From the NCBI GenBank assembly GCA_017463255.1, contig JAFTPP010000007.1, forward strand, positions 1 through 64,000: 64,000 bases of DNA, in the 5' to 3' direction. Below the pieces are notes generated by a model. That model had not been told where the DNA came from, made no database searches, and saw only the letters and a list, made by a program, of their open reading frames with translations. The DNA comes from Lachnospiraceae bacterium. GTDB taxonomy: Bacteria; Bacillota; Clostridia; Lachnospirales; Lachnospiraceae. Each line of letters begins with the position of its first letter. The stretch's first letter is position 1. The position numbers and the translations under genes are program-made. This document shows positions 25,124 through 34,071 of this stretch, one piece after another.

Positions 25124-27235
25124 CTAAGATACCACGTGCGGACTGCCACTACAAGTTCTTCGATATGTATATGTATACCCGCAAGTAGTACACCTCTTGC
25201 TAAATTGATGTTGTGTCCCTACATGACCCTGATTTATAAGAGTATAAGAGTGTGACACAAATTGCTTTATTGTAGCACATCTTACACACATAATGTAATG
25301 TCCTGCACCACCATTTGCTCGATATGCTGTGTAACTATGTGCCGCAGCACTTCTTGTCGCTCCGCATACATTGCATGAACTATCACAAATGCTACTGTAT
25401 TTATGCCCAGATACACTTCTTGATGCCCCACATATGTTACATGATACATCGCACGCATTATCATAAGAATGACCTGACACGCTTCTTGATGATCCACACT
25501 TGTTACAAGTTGTATCACACCCATTACTATATGAGTGCCCTTGTACACTCCTTGTTGCTCCGCATACATTACACGTTGTATCGCATCCATTGCTGTATGT
25601 ATGACCTGACACACTTCTTGTTACTCCACAGGTATTACACGTTGTATCACATCCATTACTATATGTATGTCCCGACACACTTCTTGTAGCTCCACAGGTA
25701 TTACACGTTGTATCACATCCATTACTATAGGCATGACCTGACACGCTTCTATTCACTCCACAATTGTTACATGCCGGATCACATGCATTGCTATATACAT
25801 GACCTGACACACTCCTTGTTACTCCGCATACATTGCACGTTGTATCACACCCATTACTATAAACATGAGCCGATACGCTTCTTGCAGCTCCACATTTATT
25901 GCATGTTGCATCACAGGCATTGCTATATTCATGACCCGATACACTTCTTACATAACCACATCGATAACAAGTGGTAGCACACGCATTATAATAACCATGT
26001 CCAGGTACAGTTCGAATATTTCCACATTTATTACATAATATATCGCAAGCATTATCATATTCATGACCGGCTACACTTCGTAGTTCTCCACACTCATTAC
26101 AAGACTCATCACACGGACTACTATATTCGTGTGATGATGCATTTCTTGGTCCACCACATATATCACATGTCGTATCGCAATGATTAGAGTATTTATGATT
26201 TGGCACATGATAATCATTGTAATATACCCCAATCGCATATACGATTAATTCGTCCAAATCGCCAACATAACCGCCATTAAACGACTTTTCCATCTTTTGT
26301 TCTGCACCTGTTTCCATATTATATCCATGCCAATATGTATAACTATTACCATTTTCAATAATTGTAACACCCTGCACATCAACTCTATTTCTGTTCACAT
26401 ATGTATACGTTTCTAAATAAATTCTTTGATCCCGAGCAGCCACTTTATCCTTTGTTAGTTCAACCAAAGATACTAAAAGACTTTCTACATCTTTCTTATA
26501 AGCCTCATAAATTAGCACCGCAATATCTATAATAGATGCCCCTTTATCAAGATTATATTCCGTTTTCCCATGACTATAGATATCTGTTTTCTGATATAAT
26601 TCACCAGTAAGTGCGGGGGCATACAAACAGCCACCCGCACTTTTTATAAATTCATATTCACCTGCACTTACCAATTCTTCATCTTTGACATAAGTTAAAT
26701 CACATGTTGCAACTTCACACGTTACACTTACAGTATTCACTGATATATCCATAGAACTTACATCAACATTTGGCTTAAAAATCCATGTTTCCCTAATAAT
26801 GCTCTTATCGCTGTCTGAAGACTTGACAGTATTATATAGTTGTTTCAAATCAGCATTTTCCAGTATCAAGTCGCTAAACAGAACATTGCTTTTATTCTTA
26901 TATATGCTTACAGCATCTATATCTCCAACTTTCCTTTGGGGTCCGCTATACTCTGGCTTTCCGCTTTCTAATGAATATAAATCAGTGGTCATATAACGAT
27001 TTTCTTTATTAAGTTGTGCTTTTTGTATTAAAATATTATTTTCAAAAAGCGTTCCAACACGCCAAGAATCCGATTCTTCTATCATTATAATCATATTTTG
27101 ATTATATTCATTTACATATTCCCACACACTTACCTCAACAGTTTCCCCTTCTGCCTTAGAAAAGTGCGGAAATGCCACCAAACAAACTAACACTACTACT
27201 GCCATGGAAATTAAAATTCCCCACTTCTTTTTCAC
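25124..27235 (-). CDS. Secreted Cys/His-rich protein with thirteen 22-residue repeats
   Basis: A 703-residue protein. It starts at a GTG (27235) seven bases after AAAGGAG; the open frame upstream has no better site. A signal peptide (about 1-29) is followed by a roughly 315-residue N-terminal region without a known domain. Thirteen exact-length 22-residue repeats follow with the pattern HxYSNxCDxxCNxCGxxRSVSG. The C-terminal tail has two further CxxC pairs (MCVRC and CTTCG). Each repeat could bind one zinc through three Cys and the next His, or the Cys could form disulfides. Such repeats are common in Lachnospiraceae secreted proteins; the function is unknown. Confidence 0.8.
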   Translation of the reverse strand: MKKKWGILISMAVVVLVCLVAFPHFSKAEGETVEVSVWEYVNEYNQNMIIMIEESDSWRVGTLFENNILIQKAQLNKENRYMTTDLYSLESGKPEYSGPQRKVGDIDAVSIYKNKSNVLFSDLILENADLKQLYNTVKSSDSDKSIIRETWIFKPNVDVSSMDISVNTVSVTCEVATCDLTYVKDEELVSAGEYEFIKSAGGCLYAPALTGELYQKTDIYSHGKTEYNLDKGASIIDIAVLIYEAYKKDVESLLVSLVELTKDKVAARDQRIYLETYTYVNRNRVDVQGVTIIENGNSYTYWHGYNMETGAEQKMEKSFNGGYVGDLDELIVYAIGVYYNDYHVPNHKYSNHCDTTCDICGGPRNASSHEYSSPCDESCNECGELRSVAGHEYDNACDILCNKCGNIRTVPGHGYYNACATTCYRCGYVRSVSGHEYSNACDATCNKCGAARSVSAHVYSNGCDTTCNVCGVTRSVSGHVYSNACDPACNNCGVNRSVSGHAYSNGCDTTCNTCGATRSVSGHTYSNGCDTTCNTCGVTRSVSGHTYSNGCDTTCNVCGATRSVQGHSYSNGCDTTCNKCGSSRSVSGHSYDNACDVSCNICGASRSVSGHKYSSICDSSCNVCGATRSAAAHSYTAYRANGGAGHYIMCVRCATIKQFVSHSYTLINQGHVGTQHQFSKRCTTCGYTYTYRRTCSGSPHVVS
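25340..26197 (-). repeat. Tandem array of thirteen 66-bp coding repeats
   Basis: The segment is exactly 13 x 66 bases, all in frame within the Cys-rich protein, each unit starting at the His codon of HxYSN. Units 8-11 are nearly identical, while the outer units diverge, which suggests expansion from the middle. Confidence 0.9.
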
Positions 27236-27406
27236 TTTAATTCTCCTTTCACACAATTGCGTTTTATATTTTTTAACATATACACTTTACCAAATTAACG
27301 TAAAAATGTTTGTGGGTTTATGTAGTATGTTTTTGTAGGTTTATGTAACTTCCTATTCTATGTCTTCTCAATATAGTCTCATCGCTAATATCACATCACG
27401 ATTTGC

Positions 27407-27434
27407 AAAAGGCCGGACACCACGTCCAGCCTTT
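27407..27434 (-). terminator. Terminator after the serpin genes
   Basis: On the minus strand AAAAGGCTGGAC / GTCCGGCCTTTT forms a hairpin with one mismatch, ending in CCTTTTGC. It lies just past the stop of the downstream serpin. Confidence 0.75.
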
Positions 27435-27441
27435 TAAAACA

Positions 27442-28782
27442 CTACAACTCATTCACCTGTCCCATAAAAAGAATCATTCCGCTTTCTTTATCCTGAATAG
27501 TAAAGATAAATGGTCTGTCAACAATAAACTCAATATAATTTTCAATCATCATAGCACTCTCTTCTGTACAGATTACCGTTACTGCTGCCGCTTTGGTTCC
27601 AAGCTCATCCACTTCGATTTTTGCCATGTGGGAAGCATCAGAAACATAAATATCTTCACCAATATAAGACAAATCTGCACTGATAGGATCAAATGCATCT
27701 ATAATACCCATTTGTTGCAATTTCCCCGGCAAATCTTCTATGGTATATTCCATGGAAAACTTAGGTAAAGCAAGGGTTGCAATCAACTGCTTATCAGCGT
27801 TCATGACCTTATCTAAAAGCCCTGTTTTTGTTTTTCCATCCAAAGCATAAAAAAGTTCACCTACATTGCTTACCGCCTCATCATCCGCTAACGGTAACAG
27901 AATATTCATAACCTTGGTTTCACCTTCGCCGTACGGAAGACTGATTCCTTTTAAACCGGTCTCTTCATCTTCATAGTAAGCAAAATAGGTTTCCCCTTGA
28001 TGCATCATCTGAACTTTGGATTCCCCCTTTGTTCCATAGAAGGTCTGCTCATAAGTGGCATTAGCCGTAAAAGGTAACTTCCACTTACCATCAAAATAAA
28101 CCGCATTCACCATAGAAAGTACCGTCGAGGGGTCAACCATATCAATGAAATCCTCAATCATACCTTCTGTTGCATCAGATATCCATCGATTCATCTGCTC
28201 TGTGGTTTCTTCCGGTTTCCCATCAAAATCAGCAGAAAAAAGCTCAGCGTCAAAATAGAAATCCACCAATGGGTAGTAAGTATCATAAAACCGGTCTGCT
28301 GGCGTATAATCATCCGATAGCCAAAGGGAATTTGCAGAACGTAACAATGCATCTCCTACACTTGGTTGATTCATGTATTTTTGCAACTGCTTATTCCATT
28401 CCTCTAATGAACTGATTCCCATGGTAAGATTAATCTGATTTTGCGTCTCACCTAATGCAGCATTATTAAGTAAGGTTAAGGCACTACATATACTATAAGG
28501 TGAAAAGACATAATTGTCATTTCTGCTTTCATCTTTTGCAAGAATAGTGTCAGCCATATCATAAGCAAATTGATTAATACCACCGGCAAGCGTTCCATCC
28601 AGTTTTTCAGCCATGGGATACTCTGCCACGGTAGCTGTAACAGTCCCGTCACCATTATCTTTTACACCAAGTGATATAGGGGCATTGTCTTTTTTTGCCG
28701 AATTCTCATCCCCTTGACCGCAGCCCATAATTCCTGACACAATTGTTAAAGTTAAGAGTATTGTTAAACATTTTCTTTTCAT
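27442..28782 (-). CDS. Serpin-family lipoprotein (serpin 1)
   Basis: A surface-anchored protease inhibitor of 446 residues. The lipoprotein signal ends in IMGC (Cys21). The serpin core shows NAVYFDGKWKLPF, TFYGTKGESKVQMMHQ, ISLPYGEG and the C-terminal VDRPFIFTIQD. The hinge ELGTKAAAVT is inhibitor-like, with small residues at P12-P10. Counting from the hinge Gly as P15 puts Ser-Ala at about P1-P1' (EESAMM). The target protease is unknown; gut bacterial serpins often act on host or competitor proteases. It lies 25 bases downstream of a paralogue. Confidence 0.92.
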   Translation of the reverse strand: MKRKCLTILLTLTIVSGIMGCGQGDENSAKKDNAPISLGVKDNGDGTVTATVAEYPMAEKLDGTLAGGINQFAYDMADTILAKDESRNDNYVFSPYSICSALTLLNNAALGETQNQINLTMGISSLEEWNKQLQKYMNQPSVGDALLRSANSLWLSDDYTPADRFYDTYYPLVDFYFDAELFSADFDGKPEETTEQMNRWISDATEGMIEDFIDMVDPSTVLSMVNAVYFDGKWKLPFTANATYEQTFYGTKGESKVQMMHQGETYFAYYEDEETGLKGISLPYGEGETKVMNILLPLADDEAVSNVGELFYALDGKTKTGLLDKVMNADKQLIATLALPKFSMEYTIEDLPGKLQQMGIIDAFDPISADLSYIGEDIYVSDASHMAKIEVDELGTKAAAVTVICTEESAMMIENYIEFIVDRPFIFTIQDKESGMILFMGQVNEL

Positions 28783-28807
28783 TTTTTATATGCTCCTCTC
28801 ATACCAC

Positions 28808-30151
28808 TTACAGATTGCTCACCTGCCCGGAAAAAAGAATTATTTCACTTTCAACATCTTGGATAAAGAATATAAACGGTCTATCCACCACAAAATTGAT
28901 TTTAATTTCTTCTTCCTCCGGCGCACAACCGTCCACACCTTCCACAATGGTAACTGCAGCGGCTTTACTTCCCAACTCATCTACTTCAATCTTAGCCATA
29001 TGAGAAACATCACTAACGTAAGTTTCTGCATTAATATGATTAAGCTCAGCTTTTATAGGGTCAAAAACATCCGTCATTCCCATTTTCTTTAAGATTTCAG
29101 GCACATCATTCATGGTATATTCCATGCTGAATTTTGGAATTCGTAATGTCTCCACTTTAATTGTGTCCGCATTCATAAGCATCCCTAAAAATTCATTTTT
29201 CCCTGCCGATGTAAAATCCGCGAACAACTCTGCAGCTGTTTTATCGCTATTATCATCTGCTATGAGAATATTCATTACCTTACTTCCATCACCATAAGGC
29301 ATACAAATTCCGCGAACCCCATCCTTCTCATAATATGACAGGTACAAATCCCCCTGCCCCATCATCTGAACTTCAGTTTCCCCATTGGTTCCGTAAAAGG
29401 TTCGTTCTCTTGTAGAACTTGCCTCAAAAGTATGAAGCCATTCCCCGTAAAAATACACTGCATTCATCAGGGTAATCACGGTATCCTTATCAACATCCTT
29501 CACAAAATCCGGAATCATGCCTTCCGTAGCTTCACTAATCCACTGGTTCATCTGTTTTACGGTTTGCTTAGGATTATCCTTATAATCCGCTTCGAACAAT
29601 CCCGCCTCAAAATACTTTGAAACCAATGGATAATATTCGCTGTAAAAGGTTTCTGAAGGTTCATAGCCTTTTGCAAGCCATAAGGAATTGGCGCTTATCA
29701 AATATGCATCTTTGGGCTGTTCTTTTTTCATAAATAAAGATAACTGTTTGTTCCAGTCCTCAAGGTCATTGATTCCCAATACTTCATTAATCTGAGCCAA
29801 TGTATCACCCTGGGAAGCATTTCCAAGTAATGTCAAAGCTGCACACAGACTATACGGAGAAAAGAAATAATTGGCATCATTTCCATTTTGATTCAATTGA
29901 TCAGCTATGTCGTATGCAAACGCATTCATACCGCTTTGAAGAACTGTGCTGTCCATTTCTGCAGTTGGTATATCGGTTTCATCCTTTCCGGCCTGTATAT
30001 CATTTTCTTGTTTAGGCTCTACAAGACTTGTAGGCTCCGGTGTTTTTTCTTCTTTTTTCTCACCACATCCCGCAAGACCGGCTACCATAACAAGCATCAG
30101 TACCAGTGCCATTGCTTTTCTATACTTTTTGTTTTTCCGGAAATCTTTCAT
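28808..30151 (-). CDS. Serpin-family lipoprotein (serpin 2)
   Basis: A paralogue of the next gene, 447 residues. The lipobox is LAGC (Cys29), followed by an acidic Lys/Glu/Pro linker of about 35 residues that would hold the domain off the membrane. Core motifs NAVYFYGEWLHTF, TFYGTNGETEVQMMGQ and VDRPFIFFIQD are present. The hinge ELGSKAAAVT is inhibitor-like, but the reactive loop differs from serpin 1: about P1-P1' is Gly-Cys (VDGCAPEEEE). The start at 30151 is chosen because GGGGAGG lies six bases before it; an ATG at 30157 is too close. Two serpins with different bait loops suggest two targets. Confidence 0.92.
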   Translation of the reverse strand: MKDFRKNKKYRKAMALVLMLVMVAGLAGCGEKKEEKTPEPTSLVEPKQENDIQAGKDETDIPTAEMDSTVLQSGMNAFAYDIADQLNQNGNDANYFFSPYSLCAALTLLGNASQGDTLAQINEVLGINDLEDWNKQLSLFMKKEQPKDAYLISANSLWLAKGYEPSETFYSEYYPLVSKYFEAGLFEADYKDNPKQTVKQMNQWISEATEGMIPDFVKDVDKDTVITLMNAVYFYGEWLHTFEASSTRERTFYGTNGETEVQMMGQGDLYLSYYEKDGVRGICMPYGDGSKVMNILIADDNSDKTAAELFADFTSAGKNEFLGMLMNADTIKVETLRIPKFSMEYTMNDVPEILKKMGMTDVFDPIKAELNHINAETYVSDVSHMAKIEVDELGSKAAAVTIVEGVDGCAPEEEEIKINFVVDRPFIFFIQDVESEIILFSGQVSNL

Positions 30152-30292
30152 ATACATCCTCCCCTATGAACCTAAATTCTTTATGTTTCTATTTATGGTA
30201 CGAAACCTATTTTGCATTTTTATGGCTTAAATAGAAAATTTTGAAAATAAAGTGAAATACCCCTTATCATAAACGACAAGGGGTAAATTGCA

Positions 30293-32566
30293 TTATGACA
30301 CGTTATTTTTATTTTTAATCGTTTGCATGAGATAAACTATTATAACAATCAACACAGATACAATAGCTATCTCAGAATATCGGCAAATTATACTTGCCGT
30401 TTGCACTTCTGCATCGTTAGTCTTACTAATAACAAACTCAGATAATGCTCCAAATCCTTTATGTAAGAATGCAAAAATGATTGCAAATACCACCGCAAAA
30501 GCCATTCCGATTCCCGTATTTTTACCGGATACCTTAGCATTTACCACATATGTATCATTCTTCTTTTCATTTACAAAATAGAAAATAAATAATATAGCTG
30601 CAGTCGCACATGCAATCAAATCAATCACAGCACAACCTTCCGGTGTTCTAAAGAACCTCTCCTTCATTAACAAATGACGCATAAGTATTTTTATGATTAC
30701 CAGCACATTACTCCAAACAAACGACGCTCCTATTTTTCCTTTGATAATATATGCAAGTGCTAAATAAATAAATGGAACCATAAATAGCAACTCAAAAATA
30801 TTTACCATAAAATAGGATTGTGCTATATCAAACACAGCAGAATCAACGCTGTCCTTTGTAACCCATTCATAAATTGGTCTGTGAAATTTAATAAATAAAG
30901 CACCAACAATAAATGCCATAACAAACGACCACAAAAGTCCCCTATTCATGGCTTTTCTTTCAGCTCCCGGCACTCGTTTAAATGCAACTCTTGCCAACGG
31001 ATATACAAGCCCGATACAAAGACCAATTACTAATAACGTCATAAAGTCTTTTACATAATAAGCTGCATATATTCCTACTGTTTGCCTGCTGGTATCACAC
31101 AACCGCTGTAATGCCATATCTGCAAAGCCACCTAATACAACTAAGAATACAATTCCTAACACGGCATACAAAAATACAGAAACAGCGTTCAATTTTCGTT
31201 TTCTACCCACAAAATCCCGTAATGGTTCTTTTACTGTTGATACCCCAATTAGAGAAGATATAAACATTAACGCACTACCTGCAAGGTTCACAAAAAAACC
31301 TATACTCCATTCACTCACATTGTTCATCCTTTGAGCTTCAGGACGCATCTGAAAATAATATACATACATCATTATGTACATTCCCAGCATAATGCTTAAG
31401 CTAAAAAATGAACCTGCCATCACTATCTTGTACATGCGTTGAATCACTGCCACCGCAAGCAACGCGAAGCATACATAAATCGCAATTAATATTTCTTCTT
31501 GATGTTCCAATATTTTAACTACAGTCAGATTCTTATTTTGTTCTACGCCTTCCCGCAACGGTAAAAACAACGAAACAATGGTGGCGATTAATCCCATTGC
31601 TGAAAAAACCGCTAATATAATCTGTAATACCTTGTTTGATTTTTTCGAACTCTTAGTATCAGAAGTTGTAAATGCAGGTGCCACTACCGACATTCCCGCG
31701 GACATTGCTGCCTGCTGATTCGCCTGCGCTGGTATTGGTTGATAGCCTTGAGGCTGCTGATATCCCGGTTGTTGCTGATATCCTGCTGTTTGCTGACATC
31801 CTTGCTCGCTACTCGGAGGCAAAACTGTACCATACGCAGCATTAAATATTGGTGCATCATTAGGTATGTAAACAGCTCCCGGTGCCGGCGCATAAGCAAC
31901 CTGCGGTGCAGGCGCTTCCTGTGTCTCAATCGGCGTCTCTATTGGTGCCTCTGTTTCTTGTTCCATAGCTGGATCTTCTGCCTGCTCTGCTACCTGTTCT
32001 TCTATCGGCTCTATTGCCTGCTCTGTTACAGATTCTGCTGCCGGCTCTATTGCCTGCTCTACTACAGGTTCTTCTACCGGCTCTATTGCCTGCTCTACTA
32101 CAGGTTCTTCTACCGGCTCTATTGCCTGCTCTACTACAGGTTCTTCTACCGGCTCTATTGCCTGCTCTGCTACAGGTTCTTCTACCGGCTCTATTGCCTG
32201 CTCTGCTACTGGCTCTTCTATCGGCTCTACCGCCTGCTCTGTTACCGGTTCTTCTATCGGTTCTACCGCCATCTGCTCCACTACCGGCGCTTCCGTTACA
32301 ACATTCTCTGTAGACTGCATTAATTCTGGAACTATCGGAGTCGACGCAGCTTGTATTGGCGCTATCGGTGCCGTCTGCACAGGTGCTGGCTGCACGAACG
32401 TTGGTACCGGCTGCATAGGAGTTGATACTGGTTCCGGCTGCACGAACGCCGCCGGCTGTGCTACCATAGGTTGTTGTGGCATCACATAAGCATGAAGTGC
32501 CAATCCACATCCGCCGCAAAATCTTGTTCCTTCCCCTGCATTTTTTCCACATCTTGGACAAAACAT
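30293..32566 (-). CDS. Zinc-ribbon membrane protein with Glu/Pro repeat linker
   Basis: A 757-residue protein in three parts. A double-CxxC zinc ribbon (FCPRCGKN..FCGGCGLA, residues 2-23) is followed by a long disordered-looking region (about 30-290) rich in Pro, Gln, Glu and Ala. That region includes eight 12-residue repeats of the type IEPVEEPVVEQA and QQPGYQQ-like segments. The C-terminal half (about 310-755) has around ten hydrophobic segments. No transport signature is recognised. Proteins with this layout are often annotated only as zinc-ribbon domain proteins. Monocistronic as far as can be seen. Confidence 0.75.
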   Translation of the reverse strand: MFCPRCGKNAGEGTRFCGGCGLALHAYVMPQQPMVAQPAAFVQPEPVSTPMQPVPTFVQPAPVQTAPIAPIQAASTPIVPELMQSTENVVTEAPVVEQMAVEPIEEPVTEQAVEPIEEPVAEQAIEPVEEPVAEQAIEPVEEPVVEQAIEPVEEPVVEQAIEPVEEPVVEQAIEPAAESVTEQAIEPIEEQVAEQAEDPAMEQETEAPIETPIETQEAPAPQVAYAPAPGAVYIPNDAPIFNAAYGTVLPPSSEQGCQQTAGYQQQPGYQQPQGYQPIPAQANQQAAMSAGMSVVAPAFTTSDTKSSKKSNKVLQIILAVFSAMGLIATIVSLFLPLREGVEQNKNLTVVKILEHQEEILIAIYVCFALLAVAVIQRMYKIVMAGSFFSLSIMLGMYIMMYVYYFQMRPEAQRMNNVSEWSIGFFVNLAGSALMFISSLIGVSTVKEPLRDFVGRKRKLNAVSVFLYAVLGIVFLVVLGGFADMALQRLCDTSRQTVGIYAAYYVKDFMTLLVIGLCIGLVYPLARVAFKRVPGAERKAMNRGLLWSFVMAFIVGALFIKFHRPIYEWVTKDSVDSAVFDIAQSYFMVNIFELLFMVPFIYLALAYIIKGKIGASFVWSNVLVIIKILMRHLLMKERFFRTPEGCAVIDLIACATAAILFIFYFVNEKKNDTYVVNAKVSGKNTGIGMAFAVVFAIIFAFLHKGFGALSEFVISKTNDAEVQTASIICRYSEIAIVSVLIVIIVYLMQTIKNKNNVS
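31979..32266 (-). repeat. Eight 36-bp in-frame repeats (12-residue Glu/Pro units)
   Basis: Exactly 8 x 36 bases within the zinc-ribbon membrane protein gene, encoding units such as IEPVEEPVVEQA. Units 4-6 are identical at the protein level. The array may vary in length between strains. Confidence 0.88.
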
Positions 32567-32694
32567 ATCTTAATCCCCCATATCATCATTTTAATATGTT
32601 ACTATACTTTCAATTATATCACTATCCCTACGTGTCCTCAAGATATTCTAATTATTTACTACTCATATGTTTTTCACTTATTTCAAATCACCTC

Positions 32695-32852
32695 CGGGTA
32701 TATAGGACAAAAACTTACCCTCAATACCCTATTATTCTACCATTTCCCCCTAATCAGACCCTTAACTGGGTATTATCATGATTCATCACAGTAATATACC
32801 CGCTATTTCTTAATATTGAGGGTATCTGACGTCATTTTTTATGTATATACCC
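32695..32852. repeat. Variant three-hairpin element (GGGTAT/ATACCC), copy D
   Basis: The 440-base gap between the zinc-ribbon gene and etfA contains three hairpins. CGGGTATAT..CAATACCC lies near 32695-32730; CTGGGTATTAT..GTAATATACCC lies near 32766-32801; GAGGGTATCTGAC..GTATATACCC lies near 32819-32852. An isolated TCAGACCC (32754-32761) matches the tail of copies A-C. The layout agrees with those copies but the arm sequence differs. Confidence 0.45.
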
Positions 32853-32935
32853 TTTACCACATTTTTAAAACAAAAGACACATTTTAAAATGGCGGATATA
32901 TGAAGCTGCCAGCAAAACAAAAGGTAAGATAAGCA

Positions 32936-32967
32936 AAAACGCAGCTCCCATATGGGAACTGCGTTTT
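32936..32967 (-). terminator. Terminator after etfA
   Basis: On the minus strand AAAACGCAGTTCCCATATGG GAGCTGCGTTTTT forms a strong hairpin with T-run, about 45 bases past the etfA stop. It ends the butyryl-CoA operon. Confidence 0.92.
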
Positions 32968-33010
32968 ATATGAAAGATGATTGTTTCAAACTTCTTCAAA
33001 ACAAATTCAA

Positions 33011-34048
33011 TTATTTCACAACTGCTTTAATCTGAGCTGTTAATGCAGGTAAAATCTTGTTTAAGTCACCTACAATACCGTAATCAGCTACATCGAAGAT
33101 AGGAGCTGTTTCATCTTTGTTAATAGCAATGATGATATCAGATTCTTCCATACCTGCAACGTGCTGGATTGCTCCGGAAATACCGATAGCAAAGTATACG
33201 TTAGGACGAACTGTCTTACCTGTCTGACCTACCTGAAGATCTCTTGGCTTCCAGCCTGAGTCTACAACTGCACGCGAGCAGCTTACTGTTCCGCCAAGTG
33301 CTTCTGCAAGGTCTTCTAATAATTTGAAGTTTTCAGCGCTGCCAACACCACGACCACCTGATACTAAGATCTTAGCGTCCATGATATCTACTGTATCAAC
33401 AACTGATTTTACTACGTTTAAGATTTCAACATAGTTGTTGTTAGGTGTAAATCCAGGATTGTATTCAACAACATTAGCTTTAGCACCTTCAACTTTTTCA
33501 CGTTTCTGCATAACACCCGGACGAACTGTTGCCATCTGAGGACGTGTGTCAGGACAAGCGATAGTAGCGATTGTGTTACCACCGAATGCAGGACGTGTCA
33601 TTAATAACTGATTGTGTTTCTGTTCTTTACCAGGAATTGCAACTAATGGGAAATCACCGATTTCAAGTACTGTACAGTCAGCTGTAAGACCTGTTTTAAC
33701 TCTTGCTGAAACCTTTGGTCCTAAATCTCTACCGATTGCTGTAGCACCAACTAATACGATTTCAGGTTTAAATTCATCGATTGCAGAAGCTAATGCATGT
33801 GTATATGGTTCTGTTCTGTAATCTTTTAATTCTGCATCATCAATTACGATAACTTTGTCAGCACCATATGCTGCAAGTTCGTCTGCAAGACCTTTTACTT
33901 CGTAACCGATAAGAACTGCTGTTACTTCTGTTCCTAAATCTGCTGCTAAATCTTTACCTTTGCCGATTAATTCGAAAGCGATGCTGCTTAACTGATTATC
34001 AACCTGCTGAGCAAAGACCATAACGCCTTTATACTGTTCTAAATTCAT
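33011..34048 (-). CDS. etfA: Electron transfer flavoprotein subunit alpha
   Basis: FAD-binding large subunit of the EtfAB partner of butyryl-CoA dehydrogenase. In clostridia the Bcd-EtfAB complex couples crotonyl-CoA reduction by NADH to ferredoxin reduction (electron bifurcation). The C-terminal FAD motif reads LVSGGRGVGSAENF, then SRAVVDSGWKPRDLQVGQTG and YFAIGISGAIQHVAGM. The ATG at 34048 gives the common family start MNLEQYKGVMVF; a GTG at 34060 is the alternative. It has 345 residues and is the last gene of the operon. Confidence 0.94.
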   Translation of the reverse strand: MNLEQYKGVMVFAQQVDNQLSSIAFELIGKGKDLAADLGTEVTAVLIGYEVKGLADELAAYGADKVIVIDDAELKDYRTEPYTHALASAIDEFKPEIVLVGATAIGRDLGPKVSARVKTGLTADCTVLEIGDFPLVAIPGKEQKHNQLLMTRPAFGGNTIATIACPDTRPQMATVRPGVMQKREKVEGAKANVVEYNPGFTPNNNYVEILNVVKSVVDTVDIMDAKILVSGGRGVGSAENFKLLEDLAEALGGTVSCSRAVVDSGWKPRDLQVGQTGKTVRPNVYFAIGISGAIQHVAGMEESDIIIAINKDETAPIFDVADYGIVGDLNKILPALTAQIKAVVK

Positions 34049-34071
34049 TCTTTTCACCACTTTCCTCTAAA

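Noticed and set aside
25315..25977. Rightward reading frames rich in His, Tyr and Leu opposite the Cys-rich repeats
   Set aside because: They are the antisense of the 66-bp coding repeats, with no ribosome binding site; the periodicity comes from the true gene.
25340..26197. CRISPR array
   Set aside because: The 66-bp units have no spacer/repeat alternation, encode a continuous protein, and no cas genes are nearby. The same applies to the 36-bp repeats at 31979-32266.
31739..32323. Rightward Arg/Tyr/Leu-rich frame and a Leu/Pro-rich frame opposite the zinc-ribbon gene
   Set aside because: Antisense of the 36-bp Glu/Pro repeats. The leftward frame has a zinc ribbon, membrane segments and a normal composition.
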